NCBI GenBank assembly: GCA_965153355.1
Contig: OZ231127.1
Location: forward strand, 38,130,001 to 38,194,000
Direction of reading: 5' to 3'
Origin: Flaccisagitta enflata
Lineage: Eukaryota > Chaetognatha > Sagittoidea > Aphragmophora
DNA length: 64,000 nucleotides
A program made the translations under genes and the position numbers. The notes under the pieces are model-generated. The model was not told the DNA's origin. It was given only the letters and a program-made list of their open reading frames with translations, and did not search any database. Positions 38,176-51,267 of the stretch are shown here, piece by piece; within the stretch, counting starts at the first letter, position 1, and each line of letters begins with the position of its first letter.

Positions 38176-39238
38176 GATTGCAACTAATTCTACTAAACTT
38201 TCCCATTAAAAAACGATACATGGTTGAATATTAGCTAAAAAATGTTAGAATACATTCTATAATTACGGCTGTATGACAAACAATAGACACGCACACAGAA
38301 AGACAGACAGACAGACAGTAGCATAACAAGAATTCATGCAAAGTCATAGGAAAGTTCTCTATCAAAGGGATATGACTCAAAATCATGTAGACAGATAAAC
38401 CACAACAAAAAATTGGTCCTGGGCCCTCTAAAAATTACCGCCGCCGCCCCCTCATATCCCATAGAAAATGGGTGGGTGGCGGCGGCATTTTATAGGGGTT
38501 CCAGGGCTAAATTTTTTCATGTACCATATATAAACATGATTTTGAGCCATATCTTTTTGATAGAGAACTTTTCTATGACATCGCATTAATTGTTGTTAGG
38601 CTAACAGACAGGTACACACTTAAAATCAGCTCAGAGACAGAGGGACAGACCCTTATGATGAAGTTTTCTTTGGCGAAACAATACGACCTATCGAAATGAC
38701 TGCAAAAAATGTCATAAAAGATATGAAAAATATTGTCTGGTCTAAAATGAACAGATGGGAAAAAATCGGGCAATTGATAAAAAGTTACTCAAGATTTCTT
38801 TGAGAAAAAAGTCACTTTTTCATGAAACACCCAGTAAAAAGAATGAATGAGGCGAAAAAAAGAAATTGGATAAAACGACTTTGGTCCTTCCACATCCTCA
38901 TGAAAGTCACAGCCAAAGACCATTTGGTGGATGAGGAAGGAAAGAGAAAAGAGTCCAATGCAATATCAAAAGAGTCAAAAGCGACGCAGTTAATCGTTAC
39001 AACGCAAAAAATTTTTTAACAATTTTGCTGATGAGCACTAATCTCCAACAACATAAATAATAATAATATAATATAATATATAGCAACCAACACAGACCCC
39101 TAAGGGGTCCAAACAAATGGTTGCTATTAGTACAAAAACCTTAAACGTAAGATAGTGTTTGATTTCTTCACGTATTCACAAGTTGAAAGATTTTAGTTTG
39201 TTTTTAGATCCTAATAGTCCCAAAACAATTCCAATAAT
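38176..39238. other. Unassigned sequence with a foldback element
   Basis: At 38343-38579 two arms of about 105 bp face each other: GTCATAGGAAAGTTCTCTAT against ATAGAGAACTTTTCTATGAC, and inside them CAAAATCATGT/ACATGATTTTG. The tip is a GC-rich stem, CCGCCGCC/GGCGGCGG. The remainder is unassigned. Confidence 0.7.
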
Positions 39239-39620
39239 ATGATGTTGTCATTGTTGTTGTCATTGTCGTTGTTGCTGATATCGCCTATTTTGTTGCTGTT
39301 GTTGTCATTGTCATTATTGATAAAGTTCCAATATCATCGGTGTTTTTGGTGTCGCCGCTGCTATCGCCGTTGCTGTTTCCATATGTTTCGCCGTAATTGT
39401 CGCCACAGTGGTCCCCATAACTGTCGCCGCAGCTGTCGCCGCAGCAATCGCCGCGGCTGTCGCCGCAGCTGTCGCCATCATTGACGCAGTCGTTGAAACT
39501 GTGATTGTTGATGCTGCTGTTTGTTGTTGTTGTTATTGTTGTTATTGATGTGGTTGTTGTTGCCGCTGTTGTTGTTGTGGTTGTTGTTGATGTCCTTGTT
39601 GTGGCTGTTGCTGTTCCTGA
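39239..39620. repeat. Mixed trinucleotide repeats (GTT, GTC, GCC)
   Basis: Imperfect GTT/GTC/TCGCCG units. The frames at 39285-39926 (-) and 39521-39751 (+) run partly through this and show no recognisable domain. Confidence 0.8.
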
Positions 39621-40076
39621 TGTCTTCAGCACTGCCCAGCTCAATCGCAATTGAATCCATCTGTAAAAGAAAGAAGACAGCGGCAGACAAACCCCAGCAG
39701 AATCTTGTCTATCGGCGTTTGGTTCATCCCTATAGAAACAGTGAAGGATAGAAACATACCGGCAACGGCCTGAAAGAAACAGGCCGTTAATGTTGAATTG
39801 CCCGATGGTTTCAAGGTAAAAATTCCTTGTAGGAAGTTTGGTAGAAATGTTCATGCTGCCGGCACTGCACTGAGGGATGTTTCTTTGAATTGGTGTTGTA
39901 ATTGTTGTTTTTGTTGTTTGATGCACTATAAGATGGCTTTTTCCATTGTTGTGTCATTGTTTTTTTTCCATTAGTGATGATTTCATTGTTGAAAATGTTA
40001 ATTTGTCGAAAAAAATGTCATTGTCACTTCTGTTATTGTTGATGTTGTTGCAGAATAAGGGCCACTTAGGTTGTGA
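39621..40076. other. Unassigned, flanking the LINE ORF1 fragment
   Basis: Downstream of the ORF1 stop on the - strand. No ORF2 or tail signature is seen. Confidence 0.4.
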
Positions 40077-40903
40077 TTAAAGAGGACGAAAAGCCAAAGC
40101 TCTTGATCCACGTCCACCAATAACTTTCCAAATTTTTCTAAGCTTTTCCTCTGGTGATAGGCCTTCATTCCTTTTGACAGCTTCTTGTCGGAGAAGAAGC
40201 TCATTGGTTTTCTCTTCAGCGCACTGCATTTTTGTCAAATCATGGGTGATGCTCACTCCTTTCCATTTTTCGTTGCCTTTAAGCAATTTTGCTCTGGCTA
40301 AGATATCATTTTTGATAATGGCATTTGGCAGTTTGATGACAAGTGGTCGGTAATTTTGACTGTTGTACTTCCCAACTCTGAAGCATTGATATTCATCACT
40401 TGTGATAACAGTTCCAAGATCATGAAAAAGGTCATCAACAACTTCTTCATTCAGGGCTTCATTGCTTTCCTCTAGACCAAAGATAATCAAGTTGTTCTTT
40501 TTTCGTTCCCTTTGATGGAATTCATTTGGAGCAGATGAGAGGATTTGTGGTGACACGGCAGAATTTTTTCTTAATTCATCCATTCCTGTCTCTAATTTTG
40601 CGACAAGATCTTTCAAATTCTCAAAATCATCCATTGATGATTGATCATGCTTTTGCTTTTCTTCCTGCCACATCCGTTCAACATTCATGATTCTTTTATC
40701 CTGCTCTTCCAAACAATTTCTAGATGCTGCCAGTTGAGCTTCCAGACTTTTTATTTCTTGCTTCAACAAGTTTTGCCCCTCGTTCATTTCTACCTGTTCC
40801 TTTGCAATGTCTAAAAGGTGAGAGGCCCAATGCTTCTTCATTGCTTCAGCTGCTATTCCCCCATTGTCAAGAACTGCCTTGGTAACAGCCTCCTCATAAC
40901 TTC
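40077..40903 (-). pseudogene. Orphan LINE ORF1 (coiled coil plus nucleic-acid-binding domain), 5'-truncated
   Basis: A 254-codon frame from Met at 40841. The same frame can be read upstream to 40903 (SYEEAVTKAVLDNGG...), where a stop and then a MITE abut it. An N-terminal heptad-rich coiled coil (about 1-95) is followed by an ORF1p/RRM-like region with RKKNNLIIFGLEES, FRVGKYNSQNYRPLVIKLPN, and ITHDLTKMQCAEEKTNELLL. This is the pattern of ORF1 proteins of CR1/L2-type non-LTR elements, which bind element RNA. No reverse transcriptase follows on the - strand, so the copy is dead or its ORF2 was lost. The frame itself has no internal stop. A domesticated single-ORF gene is possible but less likely. 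Confidence 0.65.
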
Positions 40904-40908
40904 ATATA

Positions 40909-41604
40909 TACAGTTGAACCCCGCTCCAACGGACCCGCTTTTAACGGAATTCCGCCTGTAACAGATATCAATTCTTGGTCCCTTCTACCTGTTTTCTTTT
41001 TTTCCTATATTGGTTATAACAGAATTCCGTCTATAACAGATAAAATTTGTTGGTCCCCTGAAATCCGTTAGATTCACAAAAAAATTGTGACAGTTTGAAA
41101 GAGCTTCAAAAATTCTTTAAAATGGGACCAATCTGGCAATTCTAGCTTCATTTGTTCAAAAGTTACAAGCAAAACAAGTAAATTGTTCCAAAAATGAGAA
41201 AAATTCCACAACCTGGAAAATTGTCCACAATCCCCATGAAATTGCTTATGTTTGACAAGTTATGTCTCAGTTGTTTTTGAACGGATTTACAAAAAATCAG
41301 TGACGGTTGGAAAGATCTTGAAGAGATCTTTAAAATGGGACCAATCTGGCATTTCTAGCTCGATTCGTTAAAAAGTTATAAGCAAAACAAGGTTGATTGT
41401 CCAAAAAATGGGGAAATTCAATGACCTGTACTTCATGAAAGTAAAAAATGTGAATATTTCAAAAAGCGCTCTGGGAAATTTTTTGCACTCATTTGCCATG
41501 GATTACACATGGGTTGGACCACCAGAAACCGTCATAAAAGTGGCAGTACTCCTAGTTTAAAGTACACGGTGCAAATACAGACTAGTGAGCGGGATTCAAC
41601 CGTA
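40909..41604. mobile_element. pogo/Tigger-type MITE with TA target duplication
   Basis: The element 40911-41602 (692 bp) starts CAGTTGAACCCCGCTCCAAC. It ends GTGAGCGGGATTCAACCG, whose complement is CGGTTGAATCCCGCTCAC. It is flanked by TA on both sides. Internally there are two diverged tandem segments (TTGAAAGAGCTTCAAAAATT and TTGGAAAGATCTTGAAGAGA blocks, about 230 bp apart). There is no transposase. TA duplication and CAG-type ends are typical of the Tc1/mariner-pogo group. Confidence 0.75.
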
Positions 41605-42235
41605 TGTATCAAATCACATTTTGCAAGACCATGACACTCTTTCACCTCTTTTTCTACTATCCTAATCCAATCTAAAGAAAAGCGGCTCTTCCTCTCTTCT
41701 TCGTCTTTCCTCGTGTTTCAAATTCTGAACGCCCTGCGTCTTCATTATTGGATATCATGTCTTCTTTTCTTTTCCTTCCTTCATTCTTTGGCTTCGCATC
41801 GCCACGCAAATGGGCGTGAAATTGAAGAATTAAAGAAACAAATGCAAAGACTTAGGATAGAAGAAAGGAAGAGAATATCTGGATACAAAGGGTCAGTTAT
41901 CCCAATTTGCTTACCCTTTCAAAAAGGTTGGCAACTCCCTGGCATGATGGAATCGACGGTAATTGGTCTAAAATATAGATACTAGATGAGCTATGTTAAC
42001 CTCCTCACAATTTCCGCGTAGGAACGGAAAAACAAATTGATGGAGCGAATACATGAGAGAGGAACGGACGCAAGGACAGACAACGAGAGGGACTGACAAC
42101 CGGTTAACCGGGGGTCTAGAGGGATCGATGGATGGACGGTCAGACGCAAGAACAACCAGATCGAAAGACGGACCAATGAAGAAATGGATGAACGGACGCT
42201 CTCGCACAGAAATCTATAAGAAAAGGAAATTTGGA
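41605..42235. other. Unassigned sequence
   Basis: The frame at 41713-41985 has a hydrophobic N-terminal stretch but matches no family that I recognise. Confidence 0.35.
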
Positions 42236-42287
42236 CAACAAAGAAAGAACGTGGGGTGTAGAAGATTGCAGAGGAAGGGACAGGGAG

Positions 42288-42508
42288 AGAGCCAACACCT
42301 ATAAGTCGCGTGCGAGACTTACAGATTGACTTCGAATGACTTTGAATGACTTTGAATGACTCAGTATACTCTTAAATGACTTTAAACGACTTAAGAAAAA
42401 AACTGATCAAAAAAGTAAAAGTGTGACGGACCGTGAGACCGACCGACCAATCGGCGGACGGACGGATGGACGGACAAAGCGGAGTGTAAAATCGCGTGCA
42501 CGCGACTA
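42288..42508 (+). mobile_element. HINE-like element, subfamily B
   Basis: Left GCCAACACCTATAAGTCGCG (AACAAG lost), TGACTTTGAATGACTT repeats, GACCGACCAATCGGCGGACG, and the perfect hairpin AGTCGCG-type as ATCGCGTGCACGCGACT. Confidence 0.75.
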
Positions 42509-43032
42509 AAAATGTCTGCCATAGTTAATTTGAAAAGATTCCACTGAGAGAAGAGTTCCAAGGGTGTCATCCTTACTTGTTTTGGGAGTGGGAATCTGAA
42601 TGCAAATGTGGCTTACCATGAATAAGGACATCATTTGATGTGTCATTTCTTTTGGCTTGTCACGGAAATATAGGCGGCTTGACACCGCAATGAAGCTGGT
42701 TTGTCGCGGCGATGAAGCTCGCTTGTCACAACGATGAAGCTGGTTTGTCACGGCGATGAAGCTGGTTTGTCACGGCGATGAAGCTGGTTTGTCACGGCGA
42801 TAGGGTTTGCGATAGACAGGTAAGTAGGGACAGTTTCACGAGCAGGCCGAGAAGGATTCTTGTCAATTCTTGTCTCTAGGAGGCGTGGAAAATGTCACCT
42901 CAGGGCGACGTTGTAATGGAAGCAGGAAAGATGGAAGGAAAACGACAAAAATGCACAAAAGAAGAAATTTATGGAAATTTTTTTTTCTCAAAACAGTGTG
43001 TTGAAAAAAAAGCCTTTGTAGTTGGAAAAGAA

Positions 43033-43816
43033 AACAAGGCCGTATACACGGCTACCTCAGTCGCGTGTGGTTGGGTAAAGGCAATAATAAACTAGTCATC
43101 CAAGGATCGCACATGGTCAGCGGTACCCGATGCCCTGCTTGGAGTGATTAGCTGCAAAAGTGGAGTGAGAGCAGGGCAGTGGCCCCAAAGGGCCGATGTC
43201 CTGTAGGACACAGGGGTGAATTTCCAGACGTCCTGAGAAGGCACATTTGAGGCTTTTGGGGCTACTTTCCTTGTTATTCAATGAGAACAATTGAATTTTT
43301 TTTCCATTTCATTGTCAATTTTTCATTGTTAATCAATCTGAATTTTGTATTTTTTTCAAAAGATTGTCAATTCTCCATGTTATTCAATAGGGATTTCCCA
43401 TATTTTCAACTTCTAGTAAATTTTCCATGTTATTCAATAGGAATTTCATATTTTTTTCATTTCTTTAACAATTTTCCATGTTATTCAATAGGAATTTTGC
43501 ATTTCTTCAAATTTCCATGTTATTCAATGGGAACATGAGGCTCAGAGGCTTTGGTGGGGGGGGGGACGGATGGACAAACGGACATACGGATGGACGGACG
43601 GACATCTGAAAATTCACCCCTGTGTCCTACAGGACATCGGCCCTTTGGGGCCGGTGCCCAAAAAGGCTAACTAAGCATTTGGGCAGGAACATTAATGCAA
43701 AAAAAGCCCGTAAATGCCGAAAAAATTATGTGTGACCATCCGGCATCCAACTGACCATCTGACCGACCATCCAACCGACGGACATAGCGGGTTGTAGAGT
43801 CGCGTGCACGCAACTA
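43033..43816 (+). mobile_element. HINE-like element, subfamily A, interrupted
   Basis: Same element as 6105-6310, ending AGTCGCGTGCACGCAACT. A CTAGTC-family element occupies 43092-43659 inside it. Confidence 0.8.
43092..43659 (+). mobile_element. CTAGTC-family foldback element at a site that is empty in copy 1
   Basis: It starts CTAGTCATCCAAGGATCGCA, with arms at 43180-43235 and 43600-43659 and (GACG)n at 43565-43600. The core is unlike the others: four to five units of TTCCATGTTATTCAATAGGA about 55-65 bp apart. Left junction AATAATAAA, right junction AAAAAGGCTAAC; the empty site near 6160 reads AATGATAAAAAAGGCTAACC. Confidence 0.85.
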
Positions 43817-44036
43817 AAAATTCAGCCGAGACACACTTGATCTTTTTGGCTGTTTCGGCGAAGTAGTTTTTTAAGCGCAAAATAATCCAATGACGGAAAG
43901 GATATGATTTCCTGTTTTACCTAAGCCTTTTTAACTTCGGTTAATGCAAAATTTAGGTAGATTTCCTTTGCTAGATTTCTTTCAGCCTCTTATTCAACTT
44001 CGTGGATAAGTCGAGTGTGGAGAGAGCGATAGCGAG

Positions 44037-44085
<49 letters not shown>

Positions 44086-44167
44086 GCGAGCGAGAGAGAG
44101 AGAGAGAGAGAAAAGTGTACACAGACACATACCCGAGACAGAGAGAGAAACAGACAGACAAACAGAC

Positions 44168-44204
<37 letters not shown>

Positions 44205-44455
44205 GTTGGACAGACAGACAGACAGACAGACAGGTGAAACAGACGGACTGACAGACTGACAAAGAAAGGTAGTGGAATATGCTCAGACCAAACAACTACC
44301 TAATGATCGAATACATGCACAGCATTTCACAGCAATGCTTTGTATTTTGTATATATTCTAGAATGCTAGCCTCACGCAAAAAAAAAAAAAAACCCTCCAC
44401 CATAGTTCCTACGTCAAAAAAAGATAAAAAAGAGACACGCCAACCATCCATCCAT

Positions 44456-46081
<1,626 letters not shown>

Positions 46082-47050
46082 TTATTTCTTATGATGTTGA
46101 ACATCTCCGCAACGTGGATTGGTACATTCTACTTTTGAAGCATATCCAGCCAAATAGGCTGATTTTAATTTCCGTTTGAAAATATGCTTTTTATTAATTT
46201 TTTTCAAATCAGAGGGGATTTTGTTCCAGAGAGACGGACCTTTTACACGGATGCTACTTGTTCCAACTTTAGACTTCATAACTGGTGCCTTTAGGGTTTC
46301 TAGTTTGTTTATTTGGTTTCTTAGAGCAAATCTTTCATTAGGCCCTTTTATTAATAGTTTAGATACTTGCTCTGGTGCGTTATCAAGGATGCAGTCATGC
46401 ATAAGGGTAAGGCAATGTTGGTTGTAGAGGTCTTCGAATTTAAGAAGTGCAGTTTGTTTCATCCTTGGTTCAGTATGAGATGCATATTTTGATTTCCAGA
46501 TAGTTCTTAAAGCTCTCTTCCGTATTGATATAATTCGTTTTTTGTTCAGATTATTTGCTCCACCCCATGCCGGGAGGCCGTAAAGTAGATGTGATTGAAT
46601 AAATGAGTTGTACAATGATTTAAGGGAAGAGAATGGGAGTACATTCTTAACTCTGTTTATAACAGCATTATTCCTTGAAATTTTGTTAGCTACATTCGCA
46701 CAATGTTTTTCCCAGTTAAGATTGCTATCTATTGTTATGCCAAGAAAGATGGCAACTGGATCATAACTAAGCTTTTCTCCATCTAGAGAGACTATCAGCT
46801 GATCTTTGCTGTCTGGCTGCGGTTTTTTTGCAAAAATGTACCATTTTGGTCTTCTTTGCATGAAGCTTCAGTTGGTTTGCTTTAAAAAAGTCATTCACCT
46901 TCTCCAGTTCTGTATTCAGACTTCTCGAAAGAGACTCTAGGCGGCTTCCCTGTATAAGTAAGTTAGTGTCATCAGCAAACATCACACACTTCAGGTTAGT
47001 CACAGAAGGTAAGTCATTTATGTAAAGGAGGAAGAGGAGCGGGCCGAGCT
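46082..47050 (-). pseudogene. CR1/Jockey-like LINE reverse transcriptase, 5'-truncated and frameshifted
   Basis: The - strand encodes the end of an RT, starting abruptly near 47050 with PLLFLLYINDLPS. It passes through the catalytic FADDT box (about 46970) and FFKANQLKLHAKKTKMVHF. The frame then shifts at a run of seven T (+ strand 46823-46829). The second frame (46861-46082, 259 codons) continues with LDGEKL, FLGITIDSNLNWEKH and SLYNSFIQSHLLYGLPAWG, then a C-terminal domain ending in TNPRCGDVQHHKK. No RNase H follows. Five-prime truncation is normal for LINE copies. The single homopolymer shift could be a true inactivating indel or a sequencing error. The family is CR1-like by the RT C-terminal region. 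Confidence 0.8.
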
Positions 47051-47875
47051 AGTTTCTGCTACTTCACTTGTTTAAGGCGATCTATAGACGTTGCCGGGCT
47101 TCCCGACAAGGGCTATAGAGTGCCCTTGTGCAAGCATTAGGTACCCGGTATTGTGGACAAGAACGGACAACGTCAACGCCGTATTTCTGGAACCGTCATC
47201 TTGCAACAGTGCGGTTCCATTCAAAGGACCCTTAAAAACAATTAACTCAGATACTCACCGGTGTTTTAAACTAAACAGAAATTAAAACCGGCTGGAAACA
47301 ATTTAAAAGCTCAGATCACGACTTGTCACCAACGGGGACGCTCGACGTATAAGAAGAAAAAAAAAAGAATAGAAAAGAAAAGACGATGTGAAACCGGCAA
47401 CGTGTGAAAGGGGGGGGGGGGGGGTTCGGACCGACCTTCTACGGCGCCCGGCGACTCGGCCTTCGTTGATCTACGTCGCTTGAAAAAATATAAGTTTTTT
47501 TTTCTTCTTACTCTTTCTATTCTCGACGTGTAGATAGCTTCGACGGCTGTGGCTGAAATCCATTCTACCCGTGTTGATCGTTCACGACTATCTGCCCTAT
47601 CTGTAGCCACCTGTTACCAACCTCAATTTTACCCATTTTTTCTTTTTCCAGGTGCCCAATCGCGATCAAACTTTCCGAGATTGTTGGGAATGTTCATCAT
47701 GTTTTTAGTTTGTACTTGATTAACTTTCCTTTACCTTTCCCAGGCCGCGTATGCATGAACCACATACTCTTTCTGACTCAAAGCACTTTAACATATATGT
47801 AACTAATTCTTTTCAGGCTGCGCTAATTCCGATGTCAAGACAATAAATATCTTTTTACTCATTCATCATTTTGGC
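47051..47875. other. Unassigned sequence
   Basis: Includes a G-run at 47411-47424. No gene is recognised. Confidence 0.4.
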
Positions 47876-47960
47876 TTGTCGGTATGTCCACTAAAACCTA
47901 TTTCTCCCCTGCCCCTGCCCAACCGCACGCGACTAGGGTAGCCGTGTATCCGGCCTTGTT
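47876..47960 (-). mobile_element. HINE-like left end, subfamily A
   Basis: CTGCCCAACCGCACGCGACT and AGGGTAGCCGTGTATCCGGC then CTTGTT at 47960. The hairpin end is missing; TTGTCGGTATGTCC at 47877 may be a GTCY remnant. Confidence 0.6.
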
Positions 47961-49066
47961 TGTGTACAAATTTCATTGGTCTAGCTAAAATAGTTAGTCC
48001 ACAACATCAATTTAAAGTAAAGCAAAACCATTTTTCAAAGAAACATTTTGTGTTTTATTAGAGGGAGGTGTAAAGTTGAAACTGCCATACTCGGAAAGTT
48101 TTCAATGTAGGAACAACATATAAAATGGGAAAGACATGAAAAGGTATCCATTTATAATGAGAAGGGTCGGCGCATTGCACTTGTTTTTTGATGGTTTTAT
48201 CCCTCAAAATGCGTTTTTTCAGCAATTTTCCTTCATTTCACCACAGTGTCATCTTATTGGCACTCATGTTTAAATCTTGGTATAAAGCTAATACTGTTTG
48301 GCATAAGCTTTTGATGAAAAAAGAATAAAGTTATTGAAAATAAAAATTCAGGAGGAAGAGGATGAGAGGAGAGGTGGAGGAGGAAGAGGAGGAGGAGGAA
48401 GAGGAAAACTACGAAGATAAATGAACCAAGCATTTTTTCCTTCATGTCACCCTTTTTGCATTGCTTCAAATTGGTTTCCACAGTGTATTTTTAAACAAAT
48501 GGGTAGAATTTTGAAATCTTTTGAGTCTCTTTTCCTCTTTCCATGTCTTTGAATCTCTATAAGAGGTAAGGTCTGATGGTATGTGGGTCCATAACCCCAA
48601 AAAGTAAAAACACACATTTTTGTCCTGTCTGTGATAATCTTGTAACCCGGGGTTAGTTGTTTAATCGTTTACTCATTCATCGTTCTTTATTTGCCTTTTT
48701 TCAGAAATTAGATTTTGTTTTTTTCTGAATCAAAATCAAGATTATAAGGGGAAGGGGGGGGGGGTGCCAAAAGGGAGAGTGGAAAATTGTAAAATTCTAT
48801 CATTTCGATTCGCATAAAAAGTGTTTCTTTCCTCGCAAATTGACGCTTTAATGGCTTCAAACTCAGCTTCAGCATTTGACACTTAACATTGGCTGGATAG
48901 CTTTCGAATCATGGTTTCGTGCTTGCAAATCTACAAGTCATGCAGTCACTCTGCCGGTGACACGGTTGTTCTGTCCGTCAATTCCATATCGTTCCCTAAG
49001 GAGAAATGTTACGAGGCCGCGCGCAGAACGCGGGAGTGATCACTGATCAGGCTCGCGTGATGGAGA
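47961..49066. other. Unassigned sequence with a decayed HINE terminus
   Basis: TTTGAATCTCTATAAGAGGT at 48548 resembles the arm plus CTATAAGAGG of a hairpin end. G-runs lie near 48760. No gene is recognised. Confidence 0.35.
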
Positions 49067-49407
49067 AACAAGGCCAACACCTATAAGTCGCACGGGGGAC
49101 ATAAATAACTTAGGATGACTCAGATTGACTTAAAATGACTTAAGATGACTTAAGATGACTTAAAAAGACATAAAATAGTGATAAATTACTTATATGCCTA
49201 AATTGACCAAGTTGACTTAATACAGCATAAAATGACTAAAAAATGACTTACAATGACTTAGAATGACTTATAATGACTTAGAATGTCTAAAAATGACCTA
49301 AAATGATTAAGAATAACTAAAAGTAATAAAAAAAGTAAAGTTTGACCGACAGACCAACGGACGGACGGACGGACAAAGCGGGTTGTAGAGTCGCGTGCAC
49401 GCGACTA
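49067..49407 (+). mobile_element. HINE-like element, subfamily B, with expanded TGACTTA core
   Basis: Left AACAAGGCCAACACCTATAA and GTCGCACGGGGGAC. The core at 49095-49330 is about 20 degenerate AAAATGACTTA units. (GACG)n lies at 49358-49372. It ends GCGGGTTGTAG with the hairpin AGTCGCG-TGCA-CGCGACT. Confidence 0.85.
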
Positions 49408-49700
49408 AAAATGACAAAAATAAAATCGCGTTTGCATGTTCCGGCCCTATCCGGCCCTATCCATATCCGGCATCTACTGCCTGTCCAACTGACGCCATAA
49501 CCCGTCGTTAAAAAAACAATCCCATTTACAATGTACTTATCCAATACATCTAATACACTAATCTAGAGAATCAGTTAAGAGATAGTGAAACGCTGCCACA
49601 CAGCGGGGCATTCACACAGCCACTCTCTCATGGCAAACTCTTGTGGAAGAACGGTGTTTACGATTTGAGTCTTTATTCAATCCCATTTGAATGCCGCTGG
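49408..49700. other. Short unassigned spacer
   Basis: No feature is recognised. Confidence 0.3.
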
Positions 49701-50073
49701 CATCGCCTCTTTCAAAAGCACAAAGGCTGTCAGCCCTTTGCCACCTCCCAATCCGCCACTTTCACCGCCGCCACCAAACCTGCCACTGCCGCCGCCGCCG
49801 TCGTCGCCGCAGCAACCGCCGCAGCCGCCGCAGCCGCCGCAGCCGCCGCAGCCGCCGCAGCCGCCGCCACCAAACTTGCCGCCGCCACCAAACCTGCCAC
49901 TGCCGCCGCCGCTACCAATTCAACTGCAGCTGCCGCCGTCTTAACCGTTGCATAGCCGCCGCCGTCTCAGCCGCCACCGCCGCCGCTACTCTTACCGCCA
50001 CATTCATTCCTTTCATGGCATATTGCTAAATCTTGAAGTCGGAAATCTGGGCCGTCACTAGTGAGGGAGGGAG

Positions 50074-50153
<80 letters not shown>

Positions 50154-50192
50154 CAGAGAGACAGAGACAGAGACAGAGACAGAGACAGAGAC

Positions 50193-50257
<65 letters not shown>

Positions 50258-50258
50258 C

Positions 50259-50291
<33 letters not shown>

Positions 50292-50360
50292 TCGGGTGTA
50301 ACATTCAAGGAAAGGGTCCAAATGTTTTTAAAAAAAAAAAAAAAAAAAAACGAGTTCGGG
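49701..50360. repeat. (CCG)n, (GA)n, (GAT)n and poly-A tracts
   Basis: CCG/CAG-rich 49755-49990; GA 50070-50190; GAT 50191-50290; A-run 50330-50350. Ala- and His-rich frames are artefacts. Confidence 0.9.
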
Positions 50361-50512
50361 TAAACAGAAATCTTTAATGGCGATTTCCTGAATAGAATTT
50401 TCTTCAAAACTTCCGATTAAAAGTCGCGTTAGTTGTCAAAACAAGCGCCCTGAATCAAGATTCACTGGATCCTGAGTCCCCACTTTTTCAAACAAACACG
50501 TTTCGTAACAAG

Positions 50513-51267
50513 AACAAGGCTGGATACACGGCTACCCCAGTCGCGTCGCGGCGAGGGTGGTTTTTAGCCACGGTGATGGTGGTTTAGGTTGGTTTGAGGG
50601 TTGGTTTGATCCCCGTTCTACGTGAGGTGGTTCTTAACCACGGTGATGGTGGTTTAAGAGTTGGTTGAGGGGGTTGGTTGGTCCCCGTTCTGCGTCGAGG
50701 GTAGTTTCTTAGCCACAGTGATGGTAGCTAGGTTGGTTGAGGGTTGGTTGGTCCCCGTTCTGCGTCGAGGGTGTTTTTTAGCCACAGTGATGGTGGTTTA
50801 GGTTGGTTGAGGGGTTGGTTAGTCCCCGTTCTGCGTCGAGGGTGGTTTTTAGCCACGGTGATGGTGGTTTAAGTTGGTTAAGGGGTTGGTTGGTCCCCGT
50901 TCTGCGTCGAGGGTGGTTTTTAGCCACGGTGATGGTGGTTTAGGTTGGTTGAGGGGTTGGTTGGTCCCTGTTCTGACTCAAGGGTGATTTTTAGCCATGG
51001 TGATAGTGGTCTAGGTTGGTTGAGGGGTTGGTTGGTCCCCGTTCTGCGTCGAGGGTGGTTTTTAGACGCGGTGCTGGCGGCTTAGGTTGGCTGAGGGGTT
51101 GGTTGGTCCATACCGACCGACCGACCGGCCAACCGGCCGACCGACCAGCCGACCGAACGCGATATGGAAACCACCGACCGACCGACCGACCGACCGACCG
51201 ACCGACCGACAAACCGACCGACCGACCGACCAACAAAGCAGGGTGTGGAGTCGCGTAGCACGCGACA
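50513..51267 (+). mobile_element. HINE-like element, subfamily A, with a 71-bp tandem core
   Basis: Left AACAAGGCTGGATACACGGC then TACCCCAGTCGCGTCGCGG. The core at about 50543-51110 is eight 71-bp units (GGTGATGGTGGTTTAGGTTG, GGTTGGTCCCCGTTCTGCGT). (GACC)n lies at 51113-51235. It ends CAGGGTGTGG with AGTCGCG-TAGCA-CGCGACA. Confidence 0.8.

Larger units (their letters stand above)
42236..44455 (+). repeat. Segmental duplication, copy 2, third block
   Basis: Counterpart of 5238-7005. It contains the HINE-B (42288-42508), the 22-bp minisatellite (42655-42800, about 5-6 units), the HINE-A (43033-43816) with a nested element, and GA (44038-44110) and GACA (44150-44232) tracts. A stretch at 43817-44000 is absent from copy 1. 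Confidence 0.85.

Noticed and set aside
39285-39926. 213-residue - strand frame with a non-repetitive N-terminal part
   Set aside because: Half is trinucleotide repeat and the remaining part has no family resemblance; not enough to call a gene.
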